Source of the DNA: Thuidium tamariscinum
Taxonomy: Eukaryota > Streptophyta > Bryopsida > Hypnales > Thuidiaceae
Direction: 5' to 3'
Length of the DNA stretch: 64,000 nucleotides
NCBI GenBank assembly: GCA_947034885.2
Contig: OX344751.2
Span: forward strand, 42,065,082-42,129,081
Shown here one piece after another: positions 47,085 to 58,940 of the stretch; the stretch's first letter is position 1; each line of letters begins with the position of its first letter. Under the pieces are notes generated by a model. That model was not told the DNA's origin. It did no database searches and worked only from the letters and a program-made list of their open reading frames with translations. Made by a program: the position numbers and the translations under genes.

Positions 47085-47204
47085 CTAGCTTCTCAAAAGC
47101 ACTCCCTATGAGTTTCTAGCCGTTTTCGAGTAGTGTTGAGTAAGGTAGTATGCTTGTAATTTTTTTCTTCTTTTAATTTTTATTATGTACCAAGATGATG
47201 ATAT

Positions 47205-47380
47205 TAAATGTTACGGTGGTGCTCCTAATTTCAACATTCATCCACATATTATTGGATAGAAAATATCTTATTAGCACATGTCACATATCCATATTTTTGT
47301 TTTCATCCACAATTTGGCAATTTCATACAAGATTTTTTTTAATTTGAAGTTTTTTGGCAATTTCATCCAAAAAAATTCTC
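47205..47380 (+). repeat. Dispersed repeat R, copy 1
   Basis: It shares GTGGTGCTCC, CAACATTCATCCAC and GGCAATTTCAT-type blocks with 58205-58345. Confidence 0.6.
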
Positions 47381-47403
47381 CCTATATTCTGAAGGCTTGG
47401 TAT

Positions 47404-48417
47404 TTAACCCATTATTTTGGTGCAAATTGAAGACAAATTGCCATAAAAAAAACATTGCTTATAAAGCAACTATGTGAGGACCTAAAGTATCTTCACGTAG
47501 TTTCAAAGACAATTCAAAGAAATGCAACTTTTGCATCTAATGTCCAAATTTTTAAGAAAAACTTGTTGGAAAAAATGAACTTATTCTTCTAATTTGGGTC
47601 ATAAATTTTTTGAATCAATCCAAGATATATAGATTTTTTGAAAGCCAATCAAGGTTCACAAGATGAATTTGACTCCATCAAACTGCATTTGATGCTTGCA
47701 ACTTTAGGATCTTGTATCTCCTTCATCTAATGTTTGTTTTCATAAAAAAAATATTGGGTTATGTTCAATTTGAAATCTAGTTATTGTGGTAGAATTCCAT
47801 ATCAATCCAAGTAGTGTTGAATGTTAAGGAGCAATTTAAAGTTCAAAATCCAAACATTTTTGGATTAGAGTGAACTTTGGTAGTTAGTTTCTTTTTCATA
47901 TAGTGTCCTTTTCTAGTAGTTTTAAAAAAAAGTTGCAGACTCTAGTTTAATTTGTGTGAGTAAAATTTCATATCAATCCAAGAAGTTTAGTAGAAGAAGG
48001 TTTAACTTGAGGGTGTATTTCTACAACCTTTTATGCTATTTTCTAACATTTCAAAGTCATGTTGCTAATATAGTAAGTCAAATAAATAATTTTTTTTCCA
48101 CTAATGTGTTTGTATGTTGGTTTTGAAGTTGTGTATAGTTCAATTTCATTTCTCATATGAGTAGGTTTAGAAATCAAACTTCACCTTTTTTTTTTCAAAG
48201 ATAATTTCACCATCCTGACTTTTTCTACACTAAAACATTATAATACTGCAATTTATGTTGTTCATATGACTCCAAAATTGATTCACATCATTTGCAATAT
48301 ATGTAGTATAAGATTGTATGGTTGAGATTTCTATACCTTAGTGACATTTAGATCTATAACACTCCAAAAAAAATGATGTCTTTAAATCCTAAAAGGCCGT
48401 GGGCTTATAGGGGTTAA
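47404..48417. mobile_element. Possible TTAA element with weak ends
   Basis: TTAACCCATTATTTTGG on the left and, reversed, TTAACCCCTATAAGCCC on the right. Only the right end is a strong match and no sister copy was found. Confidence 0.35.
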
Positions 48418-48429
48418 GAGCTCATTGCA

Positions 48430-49803
48430 TTACAAGGGAAATTGCATCCTATTTGATAGAATTCTGTCAACTCTATTGTAGATTAGGAGTACATGTTTTG
48501 GACACTTTTTTGATAGAATTCCGTCAATTCGGTTGTCAATTCAGCTATCAATTTGGACAAAGATACACGTCAACAAGTCTTCCTCTCACTCTTTTTCCAC
48601 CATGGATTTTTTTCTTTGTCACCATGGATTTTTTTCCTACATCACTTATTCCAAAAAACTATTTTTCAAAGATTTAATAAAATAGGTAAAATAATGGCTA
48701 GAAAAATAAAATTAGATGAATTTTTTTCAAATGAATGATAAATTTTTAGATGAAATGATTTTGGATGATTATAATTTTTTTATTTCTTTTTATCAAATTT
48801 CAAGAATGTTGACCAAAACAAATTAAGATCATGGAGTTTATTTATTCACTAAATTGTTTTACTTCATGAATCATTTGTATTTTGTGAAATGAATGGAGAA
48901 GTGAAGCTCTTTATATACACATATGAAGGTAGGAGGTCGAGCAACCTATATGAGATATAACTCAAGTTTTGCATCCCAAAATTCTTTTGACATTTCAAGT
49001 TTCCAATCAAAAGTTATGAAATTTCAAAGAGGTGTTTGGAATTGTTCTTGTTGTATTTTTTGAAATTTCCTCTTTGAAATCCGTCTATAACTTTTGATTG
49101 GAAACTTGAAATGTCAAATGGATTTTTGGACTTGAAACTCGAATTTATATTCTAACTAGTCTTGGTTCAAATGTTTTTGAAAAAAGACATTCTACTATGC
49201 TTAAATGAGGTTTGAAATCTTAATTTTAATACAAAATTTCAGGTTTTTAACTTAACTATGAGCTTTCACAACTTTGAGAATTCATATATCTCATATGGGT
49301 TGCTCGACCTCCTACCTCCGTATGTGTATATAAAGAGCTTCACTTCTCCATTCATTTCACAAAATACAAATGATTCATGAAGTAAAACAATTTAGTGAAT
49401 AAATGAACTCCATGATCTTAATTTGTTTTGGTCAACATTCTTGAAATTTGATAAAAAGAAATTAAAAAATCATAATCATCCAAAATCATTTCATCTAAAA
49501 ATTTATCATTCATTTGAAAAAAATTCATCTAATTTTATTTTTCTAGCCATTATTTTACCTATTTTATTAAATCTTTGAAAAATAGTTTTTTGGAATAAAT
49601 GACGTGGAAAAAAAATCCATGGTGGCAAAGGAGTGAGAAGAAGGCTTGCTGACGTGTATCTTTGACCGAATTGACAGCTGAATTGACAACCAAATTGACG
49701 GAATTCTATCAAAAAAGTGTTCGAAACATGTACTCCCAATCTACAGCAAAGTTGATAGAATTTTGTCAAAATTACTGTCAATAGGACATAGTTTCCCTTA
49801 TAG
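48430..49803. mobile_element. 1.4-kb foldback element with >500-bp inverted arms
   Basis: The arms 48430-48960 and about 49262-49803 are near-identical inverted repeats over more than 500 bp. Shared blocks include GATAGAATTCCGTCAATT, AAATAGGTAAAATAATGGCT and GTAGGAGGTCGAGCAACC. The left arm has an extra ~22-bp duplication around CACCATGGATTTTTTTC. A second hairpin (48976-49032 with 49069-49129) sits inside. The open frames at 48453-48738 (+) and 49506-49781 (-) are the same arm read twice, not genes. Confidence 0.9.
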
Positions 49804-52044
49804 TGGTGGTTCTTCTAGCATTAGTTGTAATTACAATAAGAAGTCTATTACTCCATCCAATGTTATTGATATTACCTATAAGTGGTAGATATTTGACAAA
49901 TTATAATGTTGTTGCCTCTTATGAATATTTATTATTACAATAAGAATGAATTCTAAAAATTGCATTTGGTGATTTTTGGTTGCTTGTTTTAGTAGAAGGT
50001 GTAGCATTGATATTGTATGATTTTTATGTATGATAGATCACATACATTTTAGCATTGTAATTTCAATTAATTTATTATAGGCTGAAAATATTTTATCTTG
50101 AAAAAGAAGAACTTCAATTTTTCTTTAAAATTGCCATAAATTAAAGGCTTATTCATATGAGGTCCTACTTATAATTACTAGTAATTACAAGTGTGATGCC
50201 AAAAGTACATGCTTTAATTAAAGAAAAAGAGGCTTAATAAGGTCTTCAAAACTCTAGGAAGTTTTTTGGCAAGTAGTAGAATAACTTTGCTACATGAATG
50301 GTTATCAAAATTGAAAGTAGGCTTTTCAAGACATTTATCTTTTTTGGAAAATCAATTACTAGAATCACCAATATAAATGCACACTAAAAATGAAAAAGTA
50401 TTTGTGTCTAAATTTTTTGCATGTGGATTTATATAGGTGGATAGGGCTACATATAGCCTTAGTCATTATCATGGGTGAATTTATCAAATTATGTAGAAAT
50501 TGGTAATGTGAACCTTGTGAATCATTATAGATGCAATTTAGAAAAAAAGATAGAGTTTTGAAGATATAAAATCTATTTTATACTAGGTGCTAAGGTCCCA
50601 TGCAATGGTTTGGAGATCATGGTTCTAATGAATTATCAAATAATTTAGGTCTTATAGAAAACAAGAATTAAACAACAAGAGGATATTGACTGTTTTGTAA
50701 TCTACATGGGAGTTCATTTATTCTAGATAAAACAACTTATACACAAAATATGTTTGTAGCAACGGCAACTACAATTGCGATGTCTTCCTCCCTTTGTCTA
50801 ATTTACTTTTACAAATTTTTGGCTTCAATAGTTTCAATCTCTTTTTGAACTTTTATAATTGTCTTGACAATAAAAGGCTATACAATGGACTTGAAAATTG
50901 AAGGATTGTCCTTGAAAGACACATTCTAACCTCTAACCTTAATATCTTATAAATTTACATTAAAACTAATAAAATAAGCATTCATGGTCATCACTCCACT
51001 CATTTATTTTGACCCTCTTTTCTACCATTGTCTCTTAACATTTGTTGAAGACTCCAATAGATAAGAAGGTCATTTGAACTAACTTATAATTTATATGAGG
51101 GTTTAGTTTGACAAGTACAAATAACACCAACTCAATAAACATATAGGCTTGAAGAGCTTGATTTTCTAACAATAGCTTTGTCTGCTAGGGTCTCCTTTCC
51201 ATATACACATGAAAATGTTTGGGGTGTATAAATAAACTATTGAATTTCACAAAGAATTATTTACTACACTCAAGATTCTTTACAAAAAGAGGTTGGAATT
51301 TTTTTGTAAAAAAACAATTCAAGGGCATGCAAATGTTTGAGATTGTTATAGTATGCAATTCATTTTTATCAATTGAAACTTTTATTTGTGTTTGAATTTA
51401 TCCTCTATATATAGAAAAAAGCTCATTTATTAAAAAACAACACTTTTAAATCTCATGTATGGTCAAAAAAAGGCCTTATAATAATAGATGGCTAGATCAA
51501 TAATATATTTGCCTTAATCGAGAGGCTCCTATCTTAAACATTGTTATGAAGAGGACAAGAGTAATACAGCTATAGGATTCTTCTAGTTCTTCTAATTGAA
51601 TAAGAATAAAATAGCATATAGATTTGGAAAGTTATTAAATCACCAAGTAAACAACTCCTTTAAAACTTTGGAAATACTTTTAAATTTATTATATTGAAAA
51701 CTTCAAAATTTGTAAATAGATGTTTACAGTATTTGGAACAATTAGTTGTTATTCAATTCATATAATTATCTAATTTCAATCTAACACCTATAGAACCAAA
51801 GAATCCATTTTGAATGTATGCAATTATTTGTATTTGGAAAATCATCAAAGTTGTATGAAAGTTAATGCATGCATTATTATATTAGATTACAATGCAATCT
51901 AATCCCTTAAGTCTAAGAAGATGCCAACCTCAGTGATATGTATTTGATGAAAAATAATTCAATTATTGAACCAAGAAATGCATCTTTTGTAATCCTCAAC
52001 ATCATTCAAGGTTTAAAATTTGAATGTAGGGTTTGTAATACATG
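49804..52044. other. AT-rich stretch without a recognised feature
   Basis: About 2.2 kb with no open frame of interest and no internal repetition that I could see. It is the longest unexplained stretch in the window. Confidence 0.4.
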
Positions 52045-52230
52045 AGTTTAGGATGATGAACACTTGAGCCTAAAAGTCTCAACACTTATATTATAGGTGT
52101 CTATTATAGAAACCTTCTATAATTATAGGGTACCTATATTATAGATACTTGTATTATAGGTGCTTTTATTACAAGCACCTTGAACTTCTATTATAGGTTG
52201 TAAAGTATTGTATGTTACTAGCAAGTTCAA
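52045..52230 (-). mobile_element. MITE-like family F, copy 4 (reverse, partial)
   Basis: It contains CTTATATTATAGGTGTCTAT, AAACCTTCTATAATTATAGG and repeated TATTATAGGTG words matching the other F copies in reverse. Confidence 0.5.
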
Positions 52231-53396
52231 CTCGTCAACAATGAGTATTTACTTGAAGTCCAAAAGCAAGGCTAGGCAAGATTAACTTAAATTTATGATG
52301 TTTAGACAACCATTCAAAATTGAAGAAGGTATAGACATTTGGAATAGTGTAGATACCTCATTTGATTTTTTAAAGAAGATAAGATGTTATTTGTTTTAAA
52401 AATGTATAGAATATTGAATCGAGATTACTATAAATGTCTAACACAAGTCCTTAGAGAAGAATATTGTGATTTTATTCAATTATTTCCATATCCAAATATT
52501 AGGCAAGGCAAGAGAATAATTTACTTTAAAACTAGCCAAGAATTATTATAAATATTTATTGACAAAGTTTCTAGTGATAAAACAATATCTACTTATACCT
52601 AGGCTTAAAGCTCACGTGCTTACATATCTATGCTTACATGCTAGCATCTTTGAATCTGAATGTACTTTTAAGTTTGATTTACATCAAAAATCGTATAAAA
52701 AACACTTCAAGAAAATCCTATATGATTATTTTTAGTGAAGATGGCATCATCCAACAACAACTTAATTCTTGAAGGAGTCTAGGAAGTCTAATTAGAAAGA
52801 AACCGTTTTGATGAATATATATATTTACTCATATAGAGTTCATATATTCACAAAATTATGAATAATTTATTGTAAAGTCAAATAATAATATTTCAATTGA
52901 AAAAGAAACTGCATATTTTAGATATTCTAGAATATACACATAGGATCTATAAAGGGTCTAATACATGCCAAACTTGGATGGCATATACTTTGGGCCCATC
53001 AAAATATTCTCATGGTAATCAATCTTGGTGTGGCAAGCACTGAGCTTTCAAATCTAAGTCGAATGTGCTTCATTCAACATTCTGCTTGGTGATTGATAAA
53101 TTGACTACTATTAACACACATTTGGTGAACACAATAGTGCAAAATAAGAGTTTTGAAGGATCTTCAAAATTATGTGTTAAACTTTCATTGAATCAAATCA
53201 AACAAGTGTTAGTATGGATGCTCTTACATCAATACTTTACTAAAAACATGGTTCATTTTAAGACTAGAGAAACCATCCCATACCCACATGACTAGTTTAA
53301 CCACTTGTAAATCTTCTTGTGATCATATTTTCACACCAAGTTTTCCCTCGAGCATCGGAATTGTAGTTGTACGTGTATGTTGTTCAAATTTTGTGC
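52231..53396. other. No gene seen
   Basis: AT-rich sequence; the plus-strand frame at 53065-53295 has no recognisable domain. Confidence 0.35.
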
Positions 53397-53595
53397 TTAA
53401 TCCCTAAGCAATGCGCATGCCATATTCTGGTCGATGAAATACAATTATTCATCCTCGGAATTAGGGATAAAAAGGGAAGATCTTCTATAGGGCTTTGACT
53501 TCCAATGAGAGCTTTTGAATTTTTTGGGACCAATGATTCCCACGATATCAAAATTCAGGATTTTCACGGCCACCGACTCATCGTTTAGGGGTTAA
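53397..53595 (+). mobile_element. TTAA element, family C, copy 2 (199 bp)
   Basis: TTAATCCCTAAGCAATGCG and, reversed, TTAACCCCTAAACGATGAG agree at 15 of 19 positions. The body matches 46503-46735. It is the shortest complete TTAA element in the window. Confidence 0.7.
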
Positions 53596-53784
53596 AGCCA
53601 CAAAATACAGTATCCCAAATGTACAGTACAAAAGTCTATCATGGGTTAACAAGTGCTATTGAGAGATAGGTAGAAGCTTATCTCCTTTGGCCTCTTCCAA
53701 GCATACCTGACTGGCCTAAGTTATCCCTGGAATGCCTGGCAACACAAAAACCAAGAAGGAATCCAAATATGTTGATATAAGGTA

Positions 53785-53877
53785 CTCCCTCTGAGTGTCC
53801 CACCAAAAGCTTCCTAATTAGGCTGATTTACAGTCTTTGCAAGAAGAATTTGGGAAGCTTTTACTGGGACAGAGGAG
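53785..53877. mobile_element. Stowaway-like MITE (Tc1/mariner type), 93 bp
   Basis: The ends CTCCCTCTGAGTGTCCCACC and, reversed, CTCCTCTGTCCCAGTAAAAG continue to a shared AAAAGCTTCC. TA flanks both sides. CTCCCTC-GTCCCA ends plus a TA duplication define Stowaway elements of plants. Confidence 0.85.
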
Positions 53878-53900
53878 TATGTGCCATTGCTTACTCCTTC

Positions 53901-54236
53901 TAGGGAGGAGGTCCATAAAGCGTCCATCTAAGGGCTGGGATTGAATTTTGAATCCATCTCAGCCCTTAGATGGATGCTTTATGATTCTTGAACTATTTTT
54001 TAGTAAATTTTCCTTGAAAGACAAGGGGAATTGGTATCTAATCTGAGCTGTTTCATATTTTTTGGAGCTTTGTGGAATTAGTTGAAAATTTTGAAGTCAA
54101 AATGTCATAGGGCTCTAAAACTGCCCACCCTCTCAAATGTACATTGTTTGTACATTCTTGTAAGGATGAAAAGCAATATGTGTTCGTACAAACAATGTAC
54201 ATTTGAGAAGGTGAGCGGTTTTCAAGCCTCCTCCTT
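53901..54236 (-). mobile_element. MITE family J, copy 3
   Basis: TAGGGAGGAGGTCCATAAAG and, reversed, GAAGGAGGAGGCTTGAAAAC bound the copy. The internal hairpin is nearly perfect here: TCTCAAATGTACATTGTTTG pairs with its inverse about 60 bp on. A second small hairpin (about 53926-53972) is built on CATCTAAGGGCTG. Confidence 0.8.
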
Positions 54237-54974
54237 CAATCCTTGAAGGACAAACCTATAACCATTGATTTTGAGCCTTGTTGCTCATTACTTAGTTTGT
54301 TGCCATTTGGAAAATAAATATGTATGAAATTTTTTGTTTTTATCTCTCAAAGACGAAATTACATGTCTTCTTTACTTCACAAAAGTTTTGTATTATTTGA
54401 GGAAAATTGATTTTTTTGAGAATTTTTGAAGAAAAAGTGAAGAAAATCACATGAATTAGAAGATTACTTTAGGAAATTTGAAAATTTCACCATGTGTATA
54501 CATTACAATGACAAACATCATGGAATAAAATCAATTTTTGTGTCAGTCTATACTAGAATATAGTAGACATTGAAAACACATCTAAAGTTCAAACTACAAT
54601 AAAATATTTGATATTACAAATTTTCTAAAATTTCAATTGGAGTAGAAACTAGAATACATGTACTTCATTTTGTTATTTGGGCTCAAGCTCAAAAAATATC
54701 ATTTTTGTGGAGAAATTTCAGATTTAGAGCAAAGAACAACAACATTTCAAATTACACTAAAATAGCAAATTTTTCCATCCATTTTAAAAATTATTTCTCA
54801 ACTACATGAAAACAAACACTTGTTAGTTAGAGTGAAAATTCAATTGGATATTCTATGTATCTCAACATGAAAGGTCAATAAACAAAAGTAGATGAAAAAA
54901 TTGTTTCTAATTACTTTTGAGAATTCTAGACTATTATCCAAATGCTATAAAATGGCACTAGTAAGAGTCAAGGG
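54237..54974. other. No gene seen
   Basis: AT-rich sequence without a supported feature. Confidence 0.4.
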
Positions 54975-56288
54975 TTAACCTTGAAGTGCTCCAACATCCA
55001 ATTTCTAGATGATGTACATATTGAAATTCTTGTTTCTTTCTCATTACATCATGGATGAAAGTCATCCTAATTTTTAGAGATACTTTATAAAGTTGTTGTC
55101 CTATCCAAGGATTGGATTTGGTATCACTAGAATACATATTTTTCTAGATTACAAATGTAGAAGGGTCATTGCAAGAAACACCGTCCAAAAGCGTAGAGTT
55201 TTCACAGTACTCTTTTTTTCCTTTGGGAGGGCTTTAAAATTAGAAAAACAATTTTTAAAAATAATAAAAAAATATGTTTCATGTATATGTCTCTAAGAAG
55301 AAGATACTCTAGAAAGGAAAATCATAGGAAAAATCTTTAAGTAGGAGAACTAGAAAAGTGCAAAATCTCATGAAAATTGATACTTTTACATATTAATTTG
55401 AAAAAAATAGGAAAATCAATTTTTTTTAAAACTAAAAATTGGACATTTTTAAAGAGTTGACTTTGATGAGATTTCATCAAAAGAACAATCTTAGAACTAT
55501 CTTCAATGCTCAAAAATTGTGCGCAACGGAAAAAAATTTGCACTCATATGGAAGACATGAAATAATGTATTTTTAGATTTCATTCAAAAGTTTTAAGTTT
55601 TATACCTATATGTATAGACCATGAAGTTTTGTTTATAAATCATTAAATTTGGGCACTCATAACGTAGTGATTTTTGTAAACTACAAACTGTGACGCTCAA
55701 CGAAAATTATTTTTAAATATAAATTGTTTTTTCTTAATTTTTGAAAAATAAGAGATCTAATAACCTTCAAGTTAGGTATGTTCAATAAAAATTTCATGTT
55801 CATTGGACTTAATCTTCAAAAGTTATAGTAGACAACAAAAAAGTGGTTCTCATTGTGACATGAAATAGGACCGGTGTTTCTTACAATGACCCAGAAGATT
55901 GTCAAGTAGTTGACAAAGCCAAAATTGCATTAACTCTAGTTCAAATGTAGAATTGCAAAAATGAGGTCATAGAATCAAAGAACACAAAAATTTCCAGAAA
56001 ATCACCATTTGAAGAGAACCTCATTTCAAATCCTTTCCAACAAAATGTACTAAAAAATTGACAATATTTTGCTTGTAATTGAATTCAAGTAGAATTTTGA
56101 TTTTTCACTTTCAAAATTTATAGAAAAATATTGGCAATAACAATGGTAAATCTAAATGTATGGATATAATCTAAAATTCAAACTCTAAAACTCTTATTTT
56201 CATCTCAATTCCAAAATATTCTTCCTAGTAGTACTTTATGATGATTTTTCCAAGATTCTAGAGATGAATCTCAACACTTAGGGGTTAA
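54975..56288. mobile_element. Possible TTAA element (1,314 bp)
   Basis: TTAACCTTGAAGTGCTCC and, reversed, TTAACCCCTAAGTGTTGAG are imperfect inverted ends (12 of the first 16 bases agree). No sister copy was found, so the pairing is provisional. Confidence 0.45.
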
Positions 56289-57219
56289 CGTGGACCAACT
56301 TATTATTGCATTGATTTGCAATTTGACTATCATGGGGTGAATCCCAAAAGGGACCATACATATTTTTTCAGAGGTGAGGACTTGTTTCATGAATCAAACC
56401 CATGTAGAATTATAATTTTTTGAAGTTTCCAACTTGAAATTACAAAAGCACCAATAGACTAGGGTCATAAACACCCTAATAACAACCCAAAACCACGTTT
56501 TTATGTACCTACCAGCATTTAAGTATTTACCAATGAATCAATTATTGACACGTTGATATTAATGCATTGATTTTTGTCAAATTTTTGAACAAATTCAGCT
56601 CATTTTTGGAGAGATGTAGATGATGGAATGGATGGAATTGGGACCAAACGTAGGATGATGAGAATGAGTTGGAAATGGAATTAGGTTGGTCCACCTTATA
56701 CTATTGATTTTTAATCCTCGGATAATTATTTTGTTCGATTTTACCTAATTTGGTGTTTAGAATTTTTTAGTAGCCCCCCCCCCCCCCCGAGAAAAAGGGA
56801 TGAATTCTTCAAAATTATTTCCTATAAATACAAGGTTTACCAAAATTGTGGATGAATATTATTAATTTTTTTGAAACATCAAGGGTGACATATGTAAGTG
56901 ACGGACGGATGAGCAAATACATACAATATGTCTAACTAGTGTGCATTCATACCATTGTTTACCAACTTCTACGATTGCCCTTTGGATTCTATAGAGATTG
57001 GAATAATCATTCCCGGAATCCCTTTGGATGGATTTAGTTTATTCTATCCAATACCATAGGCTAGCCGCACAGTGGAACTAATAGCCATGTAGTCAATTGG
57101 TGTCTTGGTTTGAGAACATAGTAGTGAAATTCCCACACAAGGTCAAGAGTGCCAAGTAATGATCACCATGCCCGCATCAATGATGTAATTTCTCAATGGA
57201 CTAAAAAATTGCAACGTGG
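56289..57219. other. No gene seen; contains a C15 run
   Basis: AT-rich sequence with a run of 15 C at 56774-56788 and no supported gene. Confidence 0.5.
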
Positions 57220-58080
57220 GAAAGCTCCAACTTTTGGGGGAGCGAAAAGAAGCCCCCCAATTGGTTAACAATGTTACGTTCCGGGGAGTGTCGCGTTACC
57301 ATTACACACACAAAAAAACCAAAAGAAAACTATTTTTTTAACGCATTTTGACATGTCTCCATGGATTGCGGATCACATGTTGTGCGACGACGGAGCCGCC
57401 ACCACTCCACTGCAGGCATGATCCCACAACACCCCCCCAATTCCCGGCACCAACGGCAACACAGGGCCACTGAACTTATGTCACATTCTGTCACTCGCGC
57501 GGCCACTTTCCGCAGTTGCTCCTCATTTTTCCCCTAAAGGCCGGGAGGAGGGTCTGTAAGGTAAAGAACTCCAAGACTTTTGGCATAGAAATTTGTATAG
57601 AAATTGAGTTTCCTTTCCTTCAAGGAAAGAACTGAAAAAAAGGTTAAAAGACGTCCGCAACATGAATGCTCCTCGCACAACAGACTTCCCATAACTTTCG
57701 GGACTTTGGGGACAAGGGTCCCGTCACCATGGCCAATGGCGGCTCGCACCGTCCGTCCTGTTCAATTCCTTTGGGCTGGCCGGGAAGTTGCCTGCCCTGC
57801 TCACACATAAGTTAGTCAGTGGCCTTTCCATGGACTCCCCAATTTTTATTTTTTTCGGCACGTTCTCCCAAAACAAAACAAAAGATGGAAGGCAAGTTGA
57901 GGGAGGCCCCCAACATGAGTGGCCATAGGAGAACTTACGGGAGTCCGGTCGGGGCACAAGAACGTGGTTGGCCCAACCACGGGCAAAAGGGCCCTGAAAG
58001 CTATACAATTTGACCATGGGGGTTGATTTTATCATTAGCTTTGGCTTCCCAATTTTGTGAGGTCAGACAGTAGTCACCCA
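57220..58080. other. GC-richer segment without a recognised gene
   Basis: An abrupt compositional island with many short overlapping frames (57534-58035) and no recognisable domain. An A/T-homopolymer border follows at about 58130-58200. Confidence 0.4.
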
Positions 58081-58204
58081 CACTTTTGCTACGATAGACC
58101 GATGGAGAAAGGGGGTCGTTGTTGTTTTCAGTTTGTTTTTTTCATTTTTTTTTAAACAAATGAACGAATTCTGTTGCGTTTTTTTCATTTTTGAAGAAGT
58201 GCCA

Positions 58205-58345
58205 TAGTGGCATATAAAATGTTATAGTGGTGCTCCCAAATTGCAACATTCATCCACTTATTGGATGTATAGTATGATTTTCATCCATAATTAGGCAATT
58301 TCATCTAATATTTTTTTAAATTTCAAAGTTGTTTGGCGATTTCGT
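58205..58345 (+). repeat. Dispersed repeat R, copy 2
   Basis: Counterpart of 47205-47380, sharing GTGGTGCTCC and CAACATTCATCCAC. Confidence 0.6.
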
Positions 58346-58479
58346 CCATTTTTTTTGGAAATTTTTATAACCTTTTTTAGCTAGATTTTTTTTCTAGTAC
58401 AATCTGGCACCAAGAAGCCCAAAAGAAAAACACTAGTTGTGTTTACAAAAATTCTGCTAATAACATTCTTCACTAGTTG

Positions 58480-58798
58480 TAAAGTAGGAGGTCCATAAAG
58501 CCACCATCTAAGGGTTGGAACTAAATCTTGGAGAGGTAAAACGTCTTGATGTGTTTTTAGGTAAATCTTCTTCAAAAGACAAGTGAAATAGGCATCTAAC
58601 TCAAGTCGTTTCATATTTTTTGGAGCTTTGTGGACTTAGTTACAAATTTTTGAAGTTGAAAAAAGGTGGTCACTTTGAAGTCATCAAAAGTGACCACCTC
58701 TTGAAATGTGCAAATTTGATATGTTGAAGAAAGCAAAATGTACTTTTGAGTCATGTTTGCTTTTAATGCCTTGTTGGAGTTTGAGCTTCCTTCCTTAG
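58480..58798 (-). mobile_element. MITE family J, copy 4 (keeps the LINE empty site)
   Basis: TAAAGTAGGAGGTCCATAAA and, reversed, CTAAGGAAGGAAGCTCAAAC bound it. It contains an uninterrupted AAGAGGTGGTCACTTTTGATG (shortened, read in reverse), the site where the 40.8-kb copy was hit by a LINE. Confidence 0.8.
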
Positions 58799-58940
58799 TC
58801 TTGTTTCAAACACTTTTCTATGGTCTCAAATTTTTAATGAAAATTTTTAAAAATATTTTTGAAGATAAAAAACACCTTAGTTTTCTTGGAAAATACATTT
58901 CATTCTAATCCATGCACATGAGCGAAAGATGTGCCACTTT

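Noticed and set aside
48453..49781. Paired plus and minus ORFs giving similar peptides
   Set aside because: They are the two arms of one inverted repeat read on opposite strands.
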